Assembly (NCBI GenBank): GCA_018881555.1
Contig: JACAXG010000032.1
Coordinates: forward strand, 2,926,837-2,990,836
Direction of reading: 5' to 3'
DNA length: 64,000 nucleotides
From: Amblyornis subalaris
Lineage: Eukaryota; Chordata; Aves; Passeriformes; Ptilonorhynchidae
Part shown: positions 38,648-51,944 of the stretch, piece by piece
Layout: every line of letters starts with the position of its first letter
Position numbering within the stretch: position 1 is the stretch's first letter
The notes under the pieces: model-generated
What the model was told of the DNA's origin: nothing
Database searches by the model: none
Seen by the model: only the letters and a program-made list of their open reading frames with translations
Translations under genes and position numbers: made by a program

Positions 38648-38931
38648 TTATGGGCAGATAGTGACAGGACAAGGGGCAACAGTTTTAAACTAAAAGAGGA
38701 GAGATTTAGGTTAGATACTAGGGAGAAATTCTTTACTGTGAGAAGGGTGAGGCACTGGCACAGGTTGCCCAGAGTACTTGTGGGTGCCCCATTCCTGAAG
38801 GTGTTCAAGGCCAGGTTGGATGGGGCTTTGAGGAACCTGGTGAACTGGAAGGCATCCTGGGCCACGGAGAGAGATTAGATTTAGATGATTTTTACAGTCC
38901 CTTCCAACTCAAACCATTCTATGATTCTATG
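38648..38931 (+). mobile_element. CR1 LINE 3' fragment
   Basis: Collinear with avian CR1: 'tgacaggacaaggggcaaca', 'taaaagaggagagatttagg', 'ttagatactagggagaaatt', 'ctttactgtgagaagggtga', 'ggcactggcacaggttgccc', 'gtgttcaaggccaggttgga', 'tggggctttgaggaacctgg'. It ends in CCCTTCCAACTCAAACC and two ATTCTATG-type units. It is 5' truncated and noncoding. The 60 bases before it contain GATCTAGATGATCTTTA, which could be a second, smaller CR1 tail scrap. Confidence 0.95.
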
Positions 38932-40840
38932 GTTGTAGGATCTTCACAGAATTGNAAGATTCTGCCAAGGAAGAATCCTGCTCTGCTGTGCAGCAACCTG
39001 AGCTCCATGAACCAGCTCTGGCTGCAGTAAATCCACTCAGCTCCAGCAAGACTTTCACAACAGCCAAGCCCCAGCAGTACAACAGGAATAAAGAAACCGT
39101 CAGAAAGCCGTTTTGATGGCCAACACTTTATCCTCTGACACAATATGGTTGTAAGTTATACAGGAATTTCACAGTGTGTAATAGTAATATGCACAAGGTA
39201 AAAACTCCAAGTCATTAGCAGTATAATTTATTAGCTAAGTTGTGCCAATGCCTATCAATCAGGCTTTAAGGTTGGTTCCAGAGAGGTTTTTGATCTTCCT
39301 CACATTGCTTTGCTTTTCTTCTTCCATGGCAGCATTAGCAGGTGACAATTACATTATATATCTACTCAGTGCTCTGGTGAGAGACCATTATGTTCACAGA
39401 TCATTACTGACATCCTGACATTTGTCATCTCCTTTCATAGCAGTTAAATCTTGCTTTATCTGTAAATGTCACCACGTCATTTATTCATGAAAAGGGGTCA
39501 CATTCCCAAAATAGTACACTCAGCTTTTAAAAGGGAAGTTGGTTTTATTCACTGTGGTAATCCTTGGACAAACTTCGCTGCTGCTAAGTACTGACATTTT
39601 TTCCTCATGCAGTTGTTTACATCCCCACATACAGATTTCAGGTTTGGTTTTTTCAGAGTAAACCCTAACAGAAAGANAAATGATCTGGATGGAAAAATAA
39701 GTGCTTATTTTTTCAGCTTCCTACACTTAATCCACATGGATTTATCATCACTGAATTTACTGTTGTGAAGTATAATTTTAATTTGACATCGTACTGGCTG
39801 AGAACCCACTGGCTGTCTATTTTTACTAAGACTTTGGCAGGTAGTTCTCAGCTGGACTGTATTTCAACCTCACAAAAAACATAGTTTAAATAATCCTTGA
39901 TAATAATGCTTTCTTTTTCCATCTTCAAGGTCTTGGAAGTTTAATTAATTAAAGTCTAGGCCTACCCTGCGAGATATATGGACATTCTTTACTAAAAAGT
40001 AGAGAAAAGAAATAGAAGCTGATGCAAGGAGGATGCCTAAAGGACTCTTACTGTGATCTCAGAAGAAATTAATCAAACCCGTGTGAAGAGTCTGAATTTA
40101 GGAGGGCAGAGGCTCCCTCTTACACCCTTTATGCACTAACAGACATCCTTTCTGCAGCAGGATTTCCTTTATCACCATGCTTCTCTTTTGTACTTGTTCA
40201 TACATTAGGATTTTAGTGGATGCCTTCACCTGGTTGTGTTTTCTTGGTACTTATGGATTTCTCTTTGAAGTTCATGTTCAGTTTTCCCTTGTACTGATCT
40301 TAACAGCCAGGTATGTCATCTGGAGCTCCATCCTACTCAGGTTATCATTGTAGCACTTGCATTATTTCTGGAAAAAAATTGGCTGTGGACAACTTTTAAG
40401 GCCAGATTCTAAGATAGCATGAATTATCTTAACAGTTGGGATCCATATGTATATTTATATATGTATATACATATTTATATATGTATATACTTATAGTTTA
40501 TCTAATGATCTGCCATCTTGAGGTTTTCTATAGTGATAAAAACATAGCAGCTCACTTCTCTACAGTAATTTCCAAATCATTTTACAAGCTGTATGAAGTA
40601 TATGCAGCAATTACTTTCCACACCATTCACAGCAGCTGCTTTATGAGCTCAGCAACGCTCCCCAATAGCTGAAGGTACAAAACAATAAAAACTGAGGCCT
40701 GAGTCTACCAGGGGGCTAAAAGGGCTGCAACTCCTCCATTAACATTGCCCCCTGAAGCATATAATCAACAGCTGGATCCATTTCTGAGACTGTCACATCC
40801 CTTAGAAAATAAAGAGAATAATTTAAGTAAACTGAACAGT
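38932..40840. other. Noncoding DNA
   Basis: Contains the AT-rich 20-mer tandem at 40451-40490. Two ambiguous bases (38955, 39677). No gene was recognised. Confidence 0.5.
40451..40490 (+). repeat. Two exact copies of an AT-rich 20-mer
   Basis: Positions 40451-40470 and 40471-40490 are identical and consist of ATAT/GTATAC-type sequence that is itself nearly palindromic. Confidence 0.9.
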
Positions 40841-41330
40841 ATCACAGAAACACAGAATAAATAAGGTTGGGAGGGGACTCTGGAGGTCATCTTTGCTAAA
40901 GGCAAAGCCACATCAGATCTGGTTGCAGGGCTTTGTCCAGTTGAGTTTTGAATATCTCTAGAGAGTATAAACAACCTCTTTCCCCAGCTTTCACAGCCCC
41001 ATCGTTAAAAAAAAAAAAAGAAAAAAAAACACCTAAAAAACCATTCCTTATATCTAATCTGAATGTCCTGTGTTCCAGCTTTTGGTCTTCACCCTATCAC
41101 CNTGCATCTCTGAAGATTCTCCAGAGCCTTCTCCTCTGAACACACACATGTCCATTAGACAGCCCTCATGCTCCAGCCCCCTGACTAACAGTTATCTTAC
41201 ACTGGACTCACTCCAGTTTGAAATTCTTTTACTGGGATGCTGCAAAGAGCATGTGTATGGATGCTGTCTGTGCTACCATCTCACACGTGTCAAATCCTGG
41301 GGGAGAATCATTTCTCTCACTGCAAGACAC
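40841..41330 (-). mobile_element. CR1 LINE fragment with A-rich insertion
   Basis: Starts ATCACAGAAACACAGAATAA then GGTTGGGAGGGGACTCTGGAGG, the reverse complement of a CR1 3' terminus. It continues with 'gttgcagggctttgtccagttga', 'ctttcacagccccatcg', 'ccttatatctaatctgaatg', 'cttttggtcttcaccctatc', 'gattctccagagccttctcc', 'actggactcactccagtttg'. An A-rich tract (41006-41038) interrupts it where CR1 has a short AAAG run, consistent with slippage expansion. The right edge is vague. Confidence 0.9.
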
Positions 41331-41587
41331 CACTGCTGAGGTGAAACCTTGGTTGTCCAGGTGCCACTGGCAAAACCTGCTGCACACTTCCTCCAACAAG
41401 TAATTCAGGTTGCCATAGCTTCTGCTTCAAGTTTTCAATGTCTCTTTTCCTGCCAAGTTTCCTGCCACTTCCCTCCCCTCCCCCAGCATGTCTTTACAAC
41501 TTCCAGTTATGTGATTTTTGAGACCAGCTGGAACATAAACGCTCAGAGCAGAAGAACAAATAAAATGGTTGCTTTCAAAAAGTTAAC

Positions 41588-41668
41588 AGACGAAATTCTG
41601 CTCTGTGCCAGTTATCTGTTGAAGTCAGGGTCATTACCTCTACTTACACCAGCTGAGAATTTCAAGTA
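41588..41668 (+). mobile_element. Ancient amniote interspersed repeat (unnamed)
   Basis: Reads ACGAAATTCTGCTCTGTGCC, AGTTAT, then TGAAGTCAGGGTCATTACCT and CTACTTACACCAGCTGAGAA. I recognise this as a decayed copy of a foldback-like amniote repeat whose intact form runs 'gaaattctgctc ... ttgacttcagtgg ... tttacaccag ... gagaatttgg'. The family name is not recalled. At about 80 bp with many changes, chance cannot be excluded without a database search. Confidence 0.45.
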
Positions 41669-42567
41669 TTTGACCACAGCTTCTGATCGCACCAGGTGTG
41701 GGACCAGCTTTCCCTGAGAAATCTGTAGTATTCCAATTATGCTGAGTATTCAGTTCAGACACACACTTAGTTTCTAACAGTATTGACCATATTGTATTTT
41801 CCAGACAATAAAAATCTCTATNTACTAAAGACTGGCTTCCAAAATTTGCCTCTATAGTACGTTTTGTCAAAACAGCAAAGGAGGTCACAAAACAGACCTG
41901 TATTTGTAACAGTTGTATTTGAAAGACTTCAGCATCAATATAAGAAAAAAAATACTGTCATTGCACAGATTTTGATAGGATTTATTAAGAATAGAATCTG
42001 TCCATAAAAAATCCTGAAAATAGCTTTACTAGATGTTCTAAAACACTATCTACTTAATACCGGGGGGCTAGGTTTCAGGGAAAACTCTTTCCCTTCAGGA
42101 TCTCTGCTGATCATTTTTTGCAAGTAAATGGATTTATTCTAAAGAAATACACACAAATATTTTTCTTTTGAGATGAAGGGTGACATTGTTTAAAGATTTT
42201 ACTAGAGTAAAGCCAAGTAATAATAATCAAAAGGAGAGGGACTAGGGCTCTGAAAGCTTATTTTGCTGTAGGTGTACTTTGCCATGTGAAAAACCCAATG
42301 GATGTAACTTTTGTTTAATGCAAGCCAAAGGGAGGTTTGTCACAGGCTTGAGTGATATCAGGAACTGACACCATTTCTCAGGCTGATGGTATTTTTGTCA
42401 TATAGCATGCAGTACTGTTGGTGTGAACTGAAAGATCCTACAATTATCTTGACTTATTCTAACGAGTTTTTCTTTTTCCCACTGGATTTTTTTGCAGATT
42501 TCCTAAATATACTGGCAAGACAAACATGCAGGAAATGTTTCTGTTTGAAGTATATTATTAATATCTT

Positions 42568-42620
42568 TTTGCATGTGTCTATGTGTGTGTACACATGTAT
42601 GTACACTTGTGTGTATACAG
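42568..42620 (+). repeat. Imperfect TG/TATG-rich microsatellite
   Basis: ATGTGTCTATGTGTGTGTAC and following TG/TATG-type units, interrupted. Confidence 0.75.
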
Positions 42621-42917
42621 AATCTTTTATCAAACATCAAANAGTACGTGGATATTAAAAGAATTGTGTTTTCTCTACTCACCATGAAGCCTATTTTCTC
42701 CTGATAACTACAGCAAACTCTATTGACCTCTGGAGACTTGCACTGATATTGCATATTGCCTGTTAAAACAATTGGAAAAGCAACTCCCCACTTAAGCAGA
42801 AGGTGCACTNGTTCATGTGAGATTTTGTTCCTGAATTCTTAAAAAGAATTTTGAGATCAAATGCTGACAAGCCAAATACTATATTTCCTATTGCCAGATT
42901 AAACTAGTAAAAATGAT

Positions 42918-42934
42918 CACACACACACACGCAC
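42918..42934 (+). repeat. Short (CA)n run
   Basis: Seven to eight CA dinucleotides with one CG change. Confidence 0.85.
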
Positions 42935-43796
42935 AAAGTCCCTTTTCTTTTAAAAATGCTTTTAATTTCTCTCATCACCTTTAATCTCTTTTGTCTCAGC
43001 ACCTTTAATCTCTATTTCTTTCAGAAATAGCCTTCCTTATGTACCCATGCAAATCAAGATCGTTGACTTCAAACATACATCTGCTTTCCCAGTTTTACTC
43101 CCAGNTTAGAGCCTGTTTGTATTACCAGTTTCATCTACCCACTGATCAATTGTTTGACCAAGCATCTTGCCAGTTTATGGTCTCAAATTGTTTTTTAAAT
43201 CAAATGCTGACCAGTGACAGTGCTGCTTGTTGAACAGCAGTGTCCATCATGTACAAAAATTGAATCACAATAAGGGATGCTGAAGCAGGGATAATCCACT
43301 TTTTTACTGACATCTGGCTTATAGCTGTGCCTCACATTTCATGTACAGACATCACTCACAGTGAAACTGAGTGAGTGGTAAGTGACAAATGGTGGAAAGA
43401 CTACCTGCAGAATCCAAGGACTGGTAGGCATTTTATGCCCTGGTTCTCTAAGATGCTTCCACATGCAACTGGTTTTCCAGACAACACTGATTACAGACTG
43501 GAGCACCAGAAGTGACTGCATAGAAAGTGAGGGTAGTGTGTCCTAAGACGTAACCAATGATGGATGGTATCCTGCCACTCGGCACACATTTGACAGAGGG
43601 TCTGCACAATGAGGCTCAGCACATTCTCAGCTAAAAGTCAGGTGCCCAGAGACAGGGAAAGAAGTGATGATGATAGCTGAAACCTCCAGACATCTCCGTG
43701 GACACCAAGGAGGAGAGTTAGTCCCTCCAGATGTGATCCACCACTGGGAGAGTTATCACACACATGGATATCAGAGCCAACACACAGGATCTGACA

Positions 43797-44060
43797 GCAA
43801 GGATAGATGAGAAGCAATGGCCAGAACTGAGGCACAGAAAATTCCACCTGAACATGGGGAAGAATTTTACTGTGTGGGTGACTGCAACTGGAACAGATTG
43901 TCCAGAGAGGGTGTGGAGTTTCCCTTACTGGGGATATTCCAGAACTGCCTGGACGCAATCCTGTGCCGTGTGCTCTGGGATGACCCTGCTTGAGCAGGGA
44001 TCTTGGACCAGATGACCCACTGTGGTCCCTTCCAACCTGACTCATTCTGTGATTGTGTGA
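43797..44060 (+). mobile_element. CR1 LINE 3' fragment
   Basis: Follows avian CR1 closely: 'gaagcaatggccagaactga', 'ggcacagaaaattccacctg', 'aacatggggaagaatttt', 'gactgcaactggaacagatt', 'gggatattccagaactgcct', 'gcttgagcagggatcttgga'. It ends CCCTTCCAACCTGACTCATT plus CTGTGATTGTGTGA. The tail type (CTGTGATT) and internal 'gcttgagcaggg' mark a different CR1 subfamily from the copy at 38.6 kb. The frames at 43638-44045 and 43764-44015 are shadows of this element. Confidence 0.94.
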
Positions 44061-44565
44061 GGGTATCTCAGACCTGACATTTCTGTGAGACTCAGATGCA
44101 GAACCTCAGCACATTTCTGAGTACAAACCTCTACCTCTTCCTCTGCCTAGTCAGCCATTAAAGGATTTGGCCGTCAATTACAGCAGCTAAGGATTAGGCT
44201 ATCCACAGACTGTGGGAAAGCAGGCAGACAGCTCCTATGTTCCAAGAATATCCAGATATCTGGCAAGGAGTCTGCCTGTAAGAGCTAAGTCATGTACTTG
44301 AAACCAAAAGGAAAGAAGCCAAGACTTAGACCACACTGTCTAGGACTTACAAGTCAGTAGGAGGAAAATCCCCTGATCTGGTTTCTCCACAGACTATGCA
44401 GTTGTCTGTCTCTGCGAAAAATGAATGAATTCAGTGTACTCTTGCTGTCATGCCCTTGCATCGCTGCACAAGTTTTAGTAAAATTCAATACAAAACAGCT
44501 AAATTCATTCAACAAACTGGGCTCTAGAGAGAACCAAGGTGTAAGAATGGTTGTTTTATGAGTTT

Positions 44566-44587
44566 CTCAGGAGAGAGATCTCCTGAG
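44566..44587. repeat. Perfect 9-bp hairpin, GAGA loop
   Basis: CTCAGGAGA and TCTCCTGAG are exact reverse complements around GAGA. Nothing nearby suggests a transcript. Confidence 0.75.
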
Positions 44588-47500
44588 CAGCAAGCATAGT
44601 AGATATGTGATCCTGTTGTGCATTCCCAGTGTTAGGACTTTGGGTGTCTGAGGGAAGGTTTTCCAAAAAAATTTCTAACAGCTGGGACAAATCTGATGAC
44701 AAGCAGCCTTGGAGAGGTTCTTCTGAATTCTAGAGAATTTAGACTCCATCATTTTGCTCAAGTGACACATTTGGTTTTTAAGCGTTTTGCTGATTTCCTA
44801 ACTGTGCCATAGACAGGAATCATTTTTGGTCCGCTATTGCTGCCAGGGGGACACACAGCAGCAGCACTGTTGGTCTACAACAGTGAAATTTCTGAGGCAA
44901 AATTCTGAAATGCTTCAGAAACTGTTCAATTTTCCCCAGCAGAAACGTGTTTGAGACCAAATCCAACATTCAGTGAAACTCAATTTCCTTTTCTCCTCCA
45001 TGCAGAACATAAGGTAGCATCAAAGGGACCCATTCCTGCTCATGGATGTAAAAAAACCCAATCTGTATATTAGGGAACCAGGTGGAGAAAAGCCAGCCTT
45101 TATTTAAGTGTAACACCTGTGGCTCACTCTCCCAGCTGCAGAGAGTGAACATATGCTGAGGACATTTGACCAGACATGTACAGAGCTAAAAGCTGTATAG
45201 TATTGTATTAGAAGTTTCTGTCTCAGCACAATATGTTCAAGAGTCGATATCCCAAAATACATTTCATGTATTAAATAGAGTTATGTAGGTAGGCTCACGA
45301 GATAAGTTTTTTTCCACCTTTTGAGATGTGTGTTATGCTCTTTATGCTAAATTTTGAATAGAAGGAATTTGATGTGGGATGAAAGATTTGAATAGTCCTA
45401 AGAATAGCAGAAAGGATTATTGGGTAATTTGTTTCACCAGCTCTTTTACAACCCTATTTCTTAAACATTCCCCACCTGTGCTCCTACCATGCCATGAAAA
45501 GTTGGCTGACATTTTCCACAGTGCTTTACAAATGTGGCAAAATAAGAAAAGAAGAGAACAGATCTGCAATTATAACCTACTGTATTTCAAGACACTTTTA
45601 CACAGGTAACTGCACGCTATAACTTACTAAATATATCCCCTTTCTGATCCTCTGAGGATTACTGAAAAACCAAATAAACCATCTGGCTATTACACATTCA
45701 TTTGCCTAGCAAGTATTTTGGATGTCCTCCCATTAATATGTCATTTGAAAGAGTATTTAGTTCAGTGGGAGATGAAGCGTCACCACACGGGTCATGCCTA
45801 AATCAACAGAACAGCTTGTCTCTCTCTTATAGCCAATCTACATATAATTGATTTTCAGCATCCATATTCAGAGCCGAAAACTGTTTCTTTGACAGATTCA
45901 AGTGCCACATTTCACAGCTCTCTTGCACAATTTTGGGCAAGGTCCATCTTCCACTGCTACAACATCAGTGAAAAATTATATATTGCAGCATTCCCAGATG
46001 ATATTCTACCTATTGCAGCTGGGCAAAAAGTCATAAAACAAAGTTAGAAAAATGATAACTGAATTTATTGAAACCTGCTTTCAAGCTCCTCTTTTCAAAT
46101 GACTTACACCGACTGTCACCCACACAGCACCATATTCAGTGTTAGTGAGAGGTGTTAAGCAGACTTGGTTTGCTCTTCTTCCTCTGCACATTCTTGGTTT
46201 TGGGAACAAAGAAATTCCCACATAAGTCGAACAGATGAGCAGACATTTAACATTATCACCAGTCTGAGGTAATTTCCATAAGAGCAAAGTGCCATATGAC
46301 ACCAGCCTAGGACACAGTACCAGAGCCGAATCAAACAATATCAGTGTGTGGTTTGGATTCCAGCCTCCTTATAAATCTTAGCATGCAGTAACTTCATTGT
46401 GAACAAGGCATCACACCACTCTGGTACAAACACCCACAAAACTGCAAAGCATCTGAAATAGACAGAGTAGAAATCTGTGGGGTTTGGATTTTCCGAGCTC
46501 ACCCACAGATAACGATGCACATACATACACAGAACTTTAAAAACAGTGCTGTGGTGAAATAGCCCCTCCTATCCATGATACTGCATCACTCTTTACAAGA
46601 GGGGGCTCCTGGATAATGCAAGGTGTAGAGGAGAATCACTGGGCACTTTTCCCTNACCAGTCTGCTAAAACCACACTTGAATCCACTCCAAGTGCTATTG
46701 ATTCAGTGGAAATTCTTCCTGTTCTTTCAGCAACAATGGGAATATGTGAAAAATGCTTTTCATCCAAATACCAAATGTTCTTGAACAGTCTTGTTGTTCA
46801 GTTTATATTCCTATCAATTAATTTTAGCATAAGAAGTACATGGATGAGTCTGGGGGGTAACACAGGAGGCAGAGAGAAATGTCAGAATTCTTGAGCCATG
46901 GGAGATGAAAATCACAGAAATGTAATCTTAGCTGCAAATTACCATGACGGAAAGAAACTAAAAATGTTCATTTGAACCTACCCTGTTATCCAACATTATG
47001 AAAAAGCAGTGACAGTCAGTACAGATTATTTTTATTTAAATTCTTGGGAGATAATTATTATTTTACCTGAATAATCCTTGAGTTATTTGAAAGGAGCACT
47101 GGTAGAAGGAAGCAAGCTTTAAGCTGTAAAATGCATTGCTATCAATGAATATATAATTTGTACTTCAAGCCCACAGACAGTAAAAATACAAGTAAAACAC
47201 CAGAAACGCAGAAAAAAANTTAGTTTGTGGCAAATAATGAATTGCCAAGTCAAAGACTATAGAAAATATTAAGGACATACTTTTTCTATAAATGATGCTC
47301 AAGAGGGAAGAGGAAATGGGAGAAAAAAAGAACGGCTGTGAAATGTAAGATGGGTCTTCTCATGGGTACTGTTAATGGAACAGCAAGAGGGACACTGAAA
47401 TATATTGCTTACTTTAATATCCATTCCTCTTGTCTTCTCTTCCTTTATTCTTCTAGACACATTCATCAATGAGAAACAGGTTCATGTTACAATCATTTAC

Positions 47501-48939
47501 CTATCCACTAACCTAAATACATTAAATAAAAATAAAATTATATTCTGGAACAGGATGAAGTAACTGCACTCAAGCTTTAATTTATCTTTTGAATAGCATT
47601 GGGTTGAGAAAAAAAAATGTAAAAAATCGATTTACAACATACTCTTTCCCTCCAAAAACACATAGCTGTGAAGCACTGGCTAAAACATATATCTTGAGGA
47701 AACAGTTCTCTAGGGGCCATTTCTAAACACATTTAATCTTGGAGGCTAAAGCCACCATCTTGCTTTCTCCTGGTAATATACATTTAAGAACCTGGTAGAT
47801 CCCAGAGCTTCCCATGTGGAATGATCGCCAGGTGGGCAGTGGGAGAAAGGATACTGCATTTCACCACGGGGCCTTAGAGAGGCTAACTCACAGCATGTGG
47901 AGGACATACACAAGTGCATTGTGACATCTGGGCTAGACCTGAGCCCTGGGCTACGTGTCCTGGACAGGAACCGCAAGCCTGACAAATCTGGGAATTTGCC
48001 AGCCTGCTCGGTTCTCTAATACCATTTCTAATCCAATTTTTTTTTCTTTTTTAGTAAAACCTAAAGACTGAAAACAATAAGACTCTGCAACAAAAGTACA
48101 ACTCCAGAATTGAAAATCTCAGGATAAAAAAATCATAGGATTAACTTAAAATGTATTTGTATCTCTCCCTTGTTCTCTCCATCTCTCTTTTTCTTTCCAG
48201 TTCCCTCCACCCTCCCAAATACATGCAAGCAATCCAATTCTCTAGCCTGAGGGTTTGTTTTCCTCAAAATTTTGTTCACTAGATTATTTTCCCTTTTTTT
48301 CCCTTTAGAAAATAAACAACAGATTGACTAGTTCTACCACCTTAATATTAAAACAATTTAATATGTTTCAGCATCATAAAGAAAGACTAAGAGTTGGCAA
48401 CTTCACAGGGAAGGAACTTTAAAACCGTGTAGTATTNTTCTGTCTTTTCACAATATTGATGCATTTCCCTCTGCCTGACTCCAGTCCCTTTTACCCTGCT
48501 CAGAAGTCTCTCTAAGCTGCTGGCTGACCCAGCTGTGTCAGGAGCACACGCTGTACTGCACACTTTGTTGTTGCTTTCTCTTCCCCGCATCAAGGAAATA
48601 GTTGTTCTTCTTTGATCCTGCTCTCAGCTGCATGACTTTTAGTTCCATCTGTCCTGTCTGCCGTTTATGAAATAACATTTTTTCCCAGTTCCTGCCAAAT
48701 AACCTTATTTTGATATTTCCCTCTTTATGCTGAATGCCCAGGCATACATCTTTCATAACTGCAGGGTGTGTTTGGTTCTCTGGGTTGTAATTGAAGGCCT
48801 GGCTTGAGACNGAAGGGTGAAAACTTCTGTTGTTGAGGGCAATTTATCTGCGTGAGTCCCATTAATGTGAACGGAAGGTAGGTGGCTAAATCCCAATACA
48901 GCTCACGAAAAATATATAACTGGCTCTCTATTCCTCAAA

Positions 48940-48962
48940 AATAATACACTAGGTGTATTATT
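48940..48962. repeat. Perfect 10-bp hairpin, 3-base loop
   Basis: AATAATACAC and GTGTATTATT flank TAG. AT-rich composition makes chance occurrence likely. Confidence 0.7.
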
Positions 48963-50580
48963 AATTGTATAGTGCAATTTACAGGGACTGCAATACAGGG
49001 TTGTTTAATTTTGGAGGCTGCTTTATGCAGATTTAAATCAAGAGGACATTTGCTGAAGATTAAATAAAAAAAATTCAAATCAACAGCAATACATCAAAAA
49101 AATAAATGTATCTAGATAGTTTTAATGTTCTTTTATACTTAGGAGAAAAAACTTCAATATTTGTNCTGTTCAGGCTATTTGTCTAAGTATTGACAAATTC
49201 TTCTTGCTATGGGAGGAAATGGAATGCTGAAGATTACCAAGGACAAAAACATCCAAGAATTCCTCTTTTTTTTAATTTACAATGACCGGTGAGAATATTC
49301 TTTAAAGAGTAAAAGCTAGGCCTTACACTTTTCAGGTAGTCATTTCTTTATTGTCATTAATTATTGACTAGTCTATTTGCCATTTATGCATCGCCCTACC
49401 TTTCCCTCTTGCCTTTATTTGTATCTCTTTATTTTATCTCCTCAATTTTTCATTAACTTACATCAAGCTTTTCTTCTCTCTTTTGCATTCGAAGAATCAC
49501 ATCCCTATTCTAGGTCATTAAGCTGTATCATCCTTTCCTCATCCAATTGCTTCAGGAAGACACAANACCAGAAGGAGTGTAGTGACAACCAGGGGATCAA
49601 CAGGTTATAAAATGACCTTTAAGTCCCACTATGTAGCACAATAATGCCAAAACCACTTAAATTGGAAAGCAGAAGATACAGAGGAGAGCAGAATTAATAA
49701 GTAATTCATGAATACTATTATATATCCTGAGGTTGTTTCACTATGCAAGTGGCAAGCTTTCAAGTGCCACGATTAGCTACAGAATATATTTCTCTGTATC
49801 CAAATACTTAATAATTACTTCCTATTAAATAATGATAAGGAATATGCTACATGGTCTTTGTAGTTGGCTGGAACAAATAGATTTTGCCATTCTTGCAGGG
49901 CATATGGCTCCTGATGATTGTACTATCACCTGAACTCTTCATAACATATTTTCTATTTTAATTTTTTGTGATGCTAAGCAAAACCACTGAGTTACTCATC
50001 ACAAGTGATGACCGACACTCCATCTGCAATGCAAATGTATGGGGATAACTATGGAAAAAGAGCTTTTTCACAGCTTCATGAGCAAGTTAAGAAGCAACTG
50101 AACAACTGGAGACACACACTAACAGAAGGCATGGGCAGCAGCCAGGACAGCATCTCCAGGCACTCCATATGTGGACTCTCTGTTGCCTACAGCAAATAAA
50201 CTTTTGAAGCCAGCAGTGGTAGGAAAGCTGACAGAACGAATTAAAAAGTGGCAGCAGGGAGCCAAATACTGCAGTAACGGAGCTAACAGGGAACTCCCTG
50301 AACTCTGGGCAGGACAGGCAGTGAGAGGGTTGCCAGCAAGAGAGAAAAGCAGCAGAGGACAGGACGAGCACATAAAAGGTACTTTCAAGGTTAGGAAAGC
50401 TAGAACAAGACAACTGTGATTACTACAGCTGCAATTTCCAGAAAGCCGTGGAGGAACAGTTTCCCTTGAGGGATGACAGAAATACAAATTCCTGCATGGA
50501 AGTAGGTGTAGAACGGCGAACAGCCATGAACGTNTGGGGATGATTTACTGGAAACACTCAGGAGCTGTCAAAGAACTGCC

Positions 50581-50607
50581 AGATTTCTCTTTTCATAAGA
50601 GAAATCT
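50581..50607. repeat. Perfect 11-bp hairpin, 5-base loop
   Basis: AGATTTCTCTT (50581-50591) and AAGAGAAATCT (50597-50607) are exact reverse complements around TTCAT. Confidence 0.8.
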
Positions 50608-51944
50608 CCAGAGAGTGAATGACAAGAGGAAATGAGGCTCCAACTGGACAAACTGCAAGCAAAATAAATTTGCCTAGAAATTCCTTAAACCCCATGTTTA
50701 GGTAACATTACTCATTTTCCATTAAAAAAAACCCCAATATTGTGAGTATGCTCCAGTTTTGTATTAAAAAATGATAGAAGAGGTGCCAACACATGACAGT
50801 CACAAACCCTTATCAAAAATTCCAGCAGCATACAACCAGCAAAACACCTTGTTGTGCACCAGAAATGGCTTCCTGCATGTAGTTTTTCTCTACGTCATTC
50901 TTAACACCACTGTCTATTTTCTCGTGTTTTATTATTTACCCTGTGAAGTGCAAATTTCTTCTTCTGTTCTGAAAGTCTTGTCACACATATACAGACACTG
51001 TAAGATAAAGTGATAGCTTTCTACACAGTTCTATTATAAGAACTTGAACATCATCCCAAATTACCTGTCATCAGCTGTTCAAGTCTTCTTTCCATTACTG
51101 ACAAAACAAATGAACAGCTGCTTGCTCCACAAACCTGTGCACTGAAAAAAAGACACACTAATAAAAAAAGCTGTAAACAGCAAGCAAAAAATATATATAA
51201 ATGTTCTAGACATAATACCAAGTGGGTTAAGGCCGTCTGCATTCCCAGATACCTAAAGAGAAGAGCCTCCTCCAAGATGCTCTTTTATAAAATGGTCTCA
51301 TTTATAAAAGCATTTCAGCAGCAGCTGCTGTATGAAAAGGACAACTTAATTCTTTGTGGATATAAAACGATGATAAATTTTTTTTTAAGTACTGGAAAAA
51401 AGGTAAAAGTACACAGGTATAATGAAAATAATTTAATCATTAAATACTAGGACATGAGTTTCTATTTATTTAGAACTNCTTAAAAATTTTACAAAGTTCA
51501 TTAAATTTTGAAAAAATGTCAGTGTTCCATTTCATTATTTTTTTGTGCATAATTTCATAAAGGAAAAGGAAAATATGCTTTTCACTTTATTTTCAGGCAA
51601 AGATTGTTTTTTGTTAAGAAAGCTAAGTCTAAAAAGAGAAAAAGTGTCAGGAAAATAAAAAATATATAAAAATAAATATTATATATACTTTTCCAAAAAC
51701 TTGAAGAAATTAAATTGGAAATAAATCAAAATCTAAATTTTAGATGCAAAACCAAATTTTAAACAAATGGATGGCAGTGGGAGTGAAAATTCTGTGCAAT
51801 TATTGCTCTTTTTCCCTTTTTATCATCTCCCTATTTTTCACCTTCCTTTTTGCCTTAGTTAGTAATTTCTCCCAGGCCTCTTTGGAACTTGAACACTGAT
51901 AAATGCACAATGCTACTTTTCTACCCTATGAAAACAGGTTTTAA

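Larger units (their letters stand above)
41331..43796. other. Noncoding DNA with an ancient repeat scrap
   Basis: Includes the amniote repeat at 41588-41668, a TG/TATG-rich stretch at 42568-42620 and a short CA run at 42918-42934. The overlapping frames at 42386-42658 and 42503-42808 derive mostly from the TG-rich stretch. Confidence 0.5.
44061..51944. other. Noncoding DNA, longest stretch without a confident repeat
   Basis: Three perfect hairpin-forming inverted repeats are listed separately (44566, 48940, 50581). A phrase at 48860-48895 (CCCATTAATGTGAACGGAAG then GTAGGTGGCTAAATCCC) resembles an ancient amniote repeat motif. The region 50005-50490 is purine-rich and carries overlapping short frames on both strands with no recognisable domain. 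No exon was supported. Confidence 0.5.

Noticed and set aside
43638..44045. 135-codon minus-strand frame
   Set aside because: Antisense shadow of a plus-strand CR1.
49600..49640. CR1 tail-like phrase 'aaatgacctttaagtcccact'
   Set aside because: No CR1 body on either side and no terminal repeat; likely coincidence.
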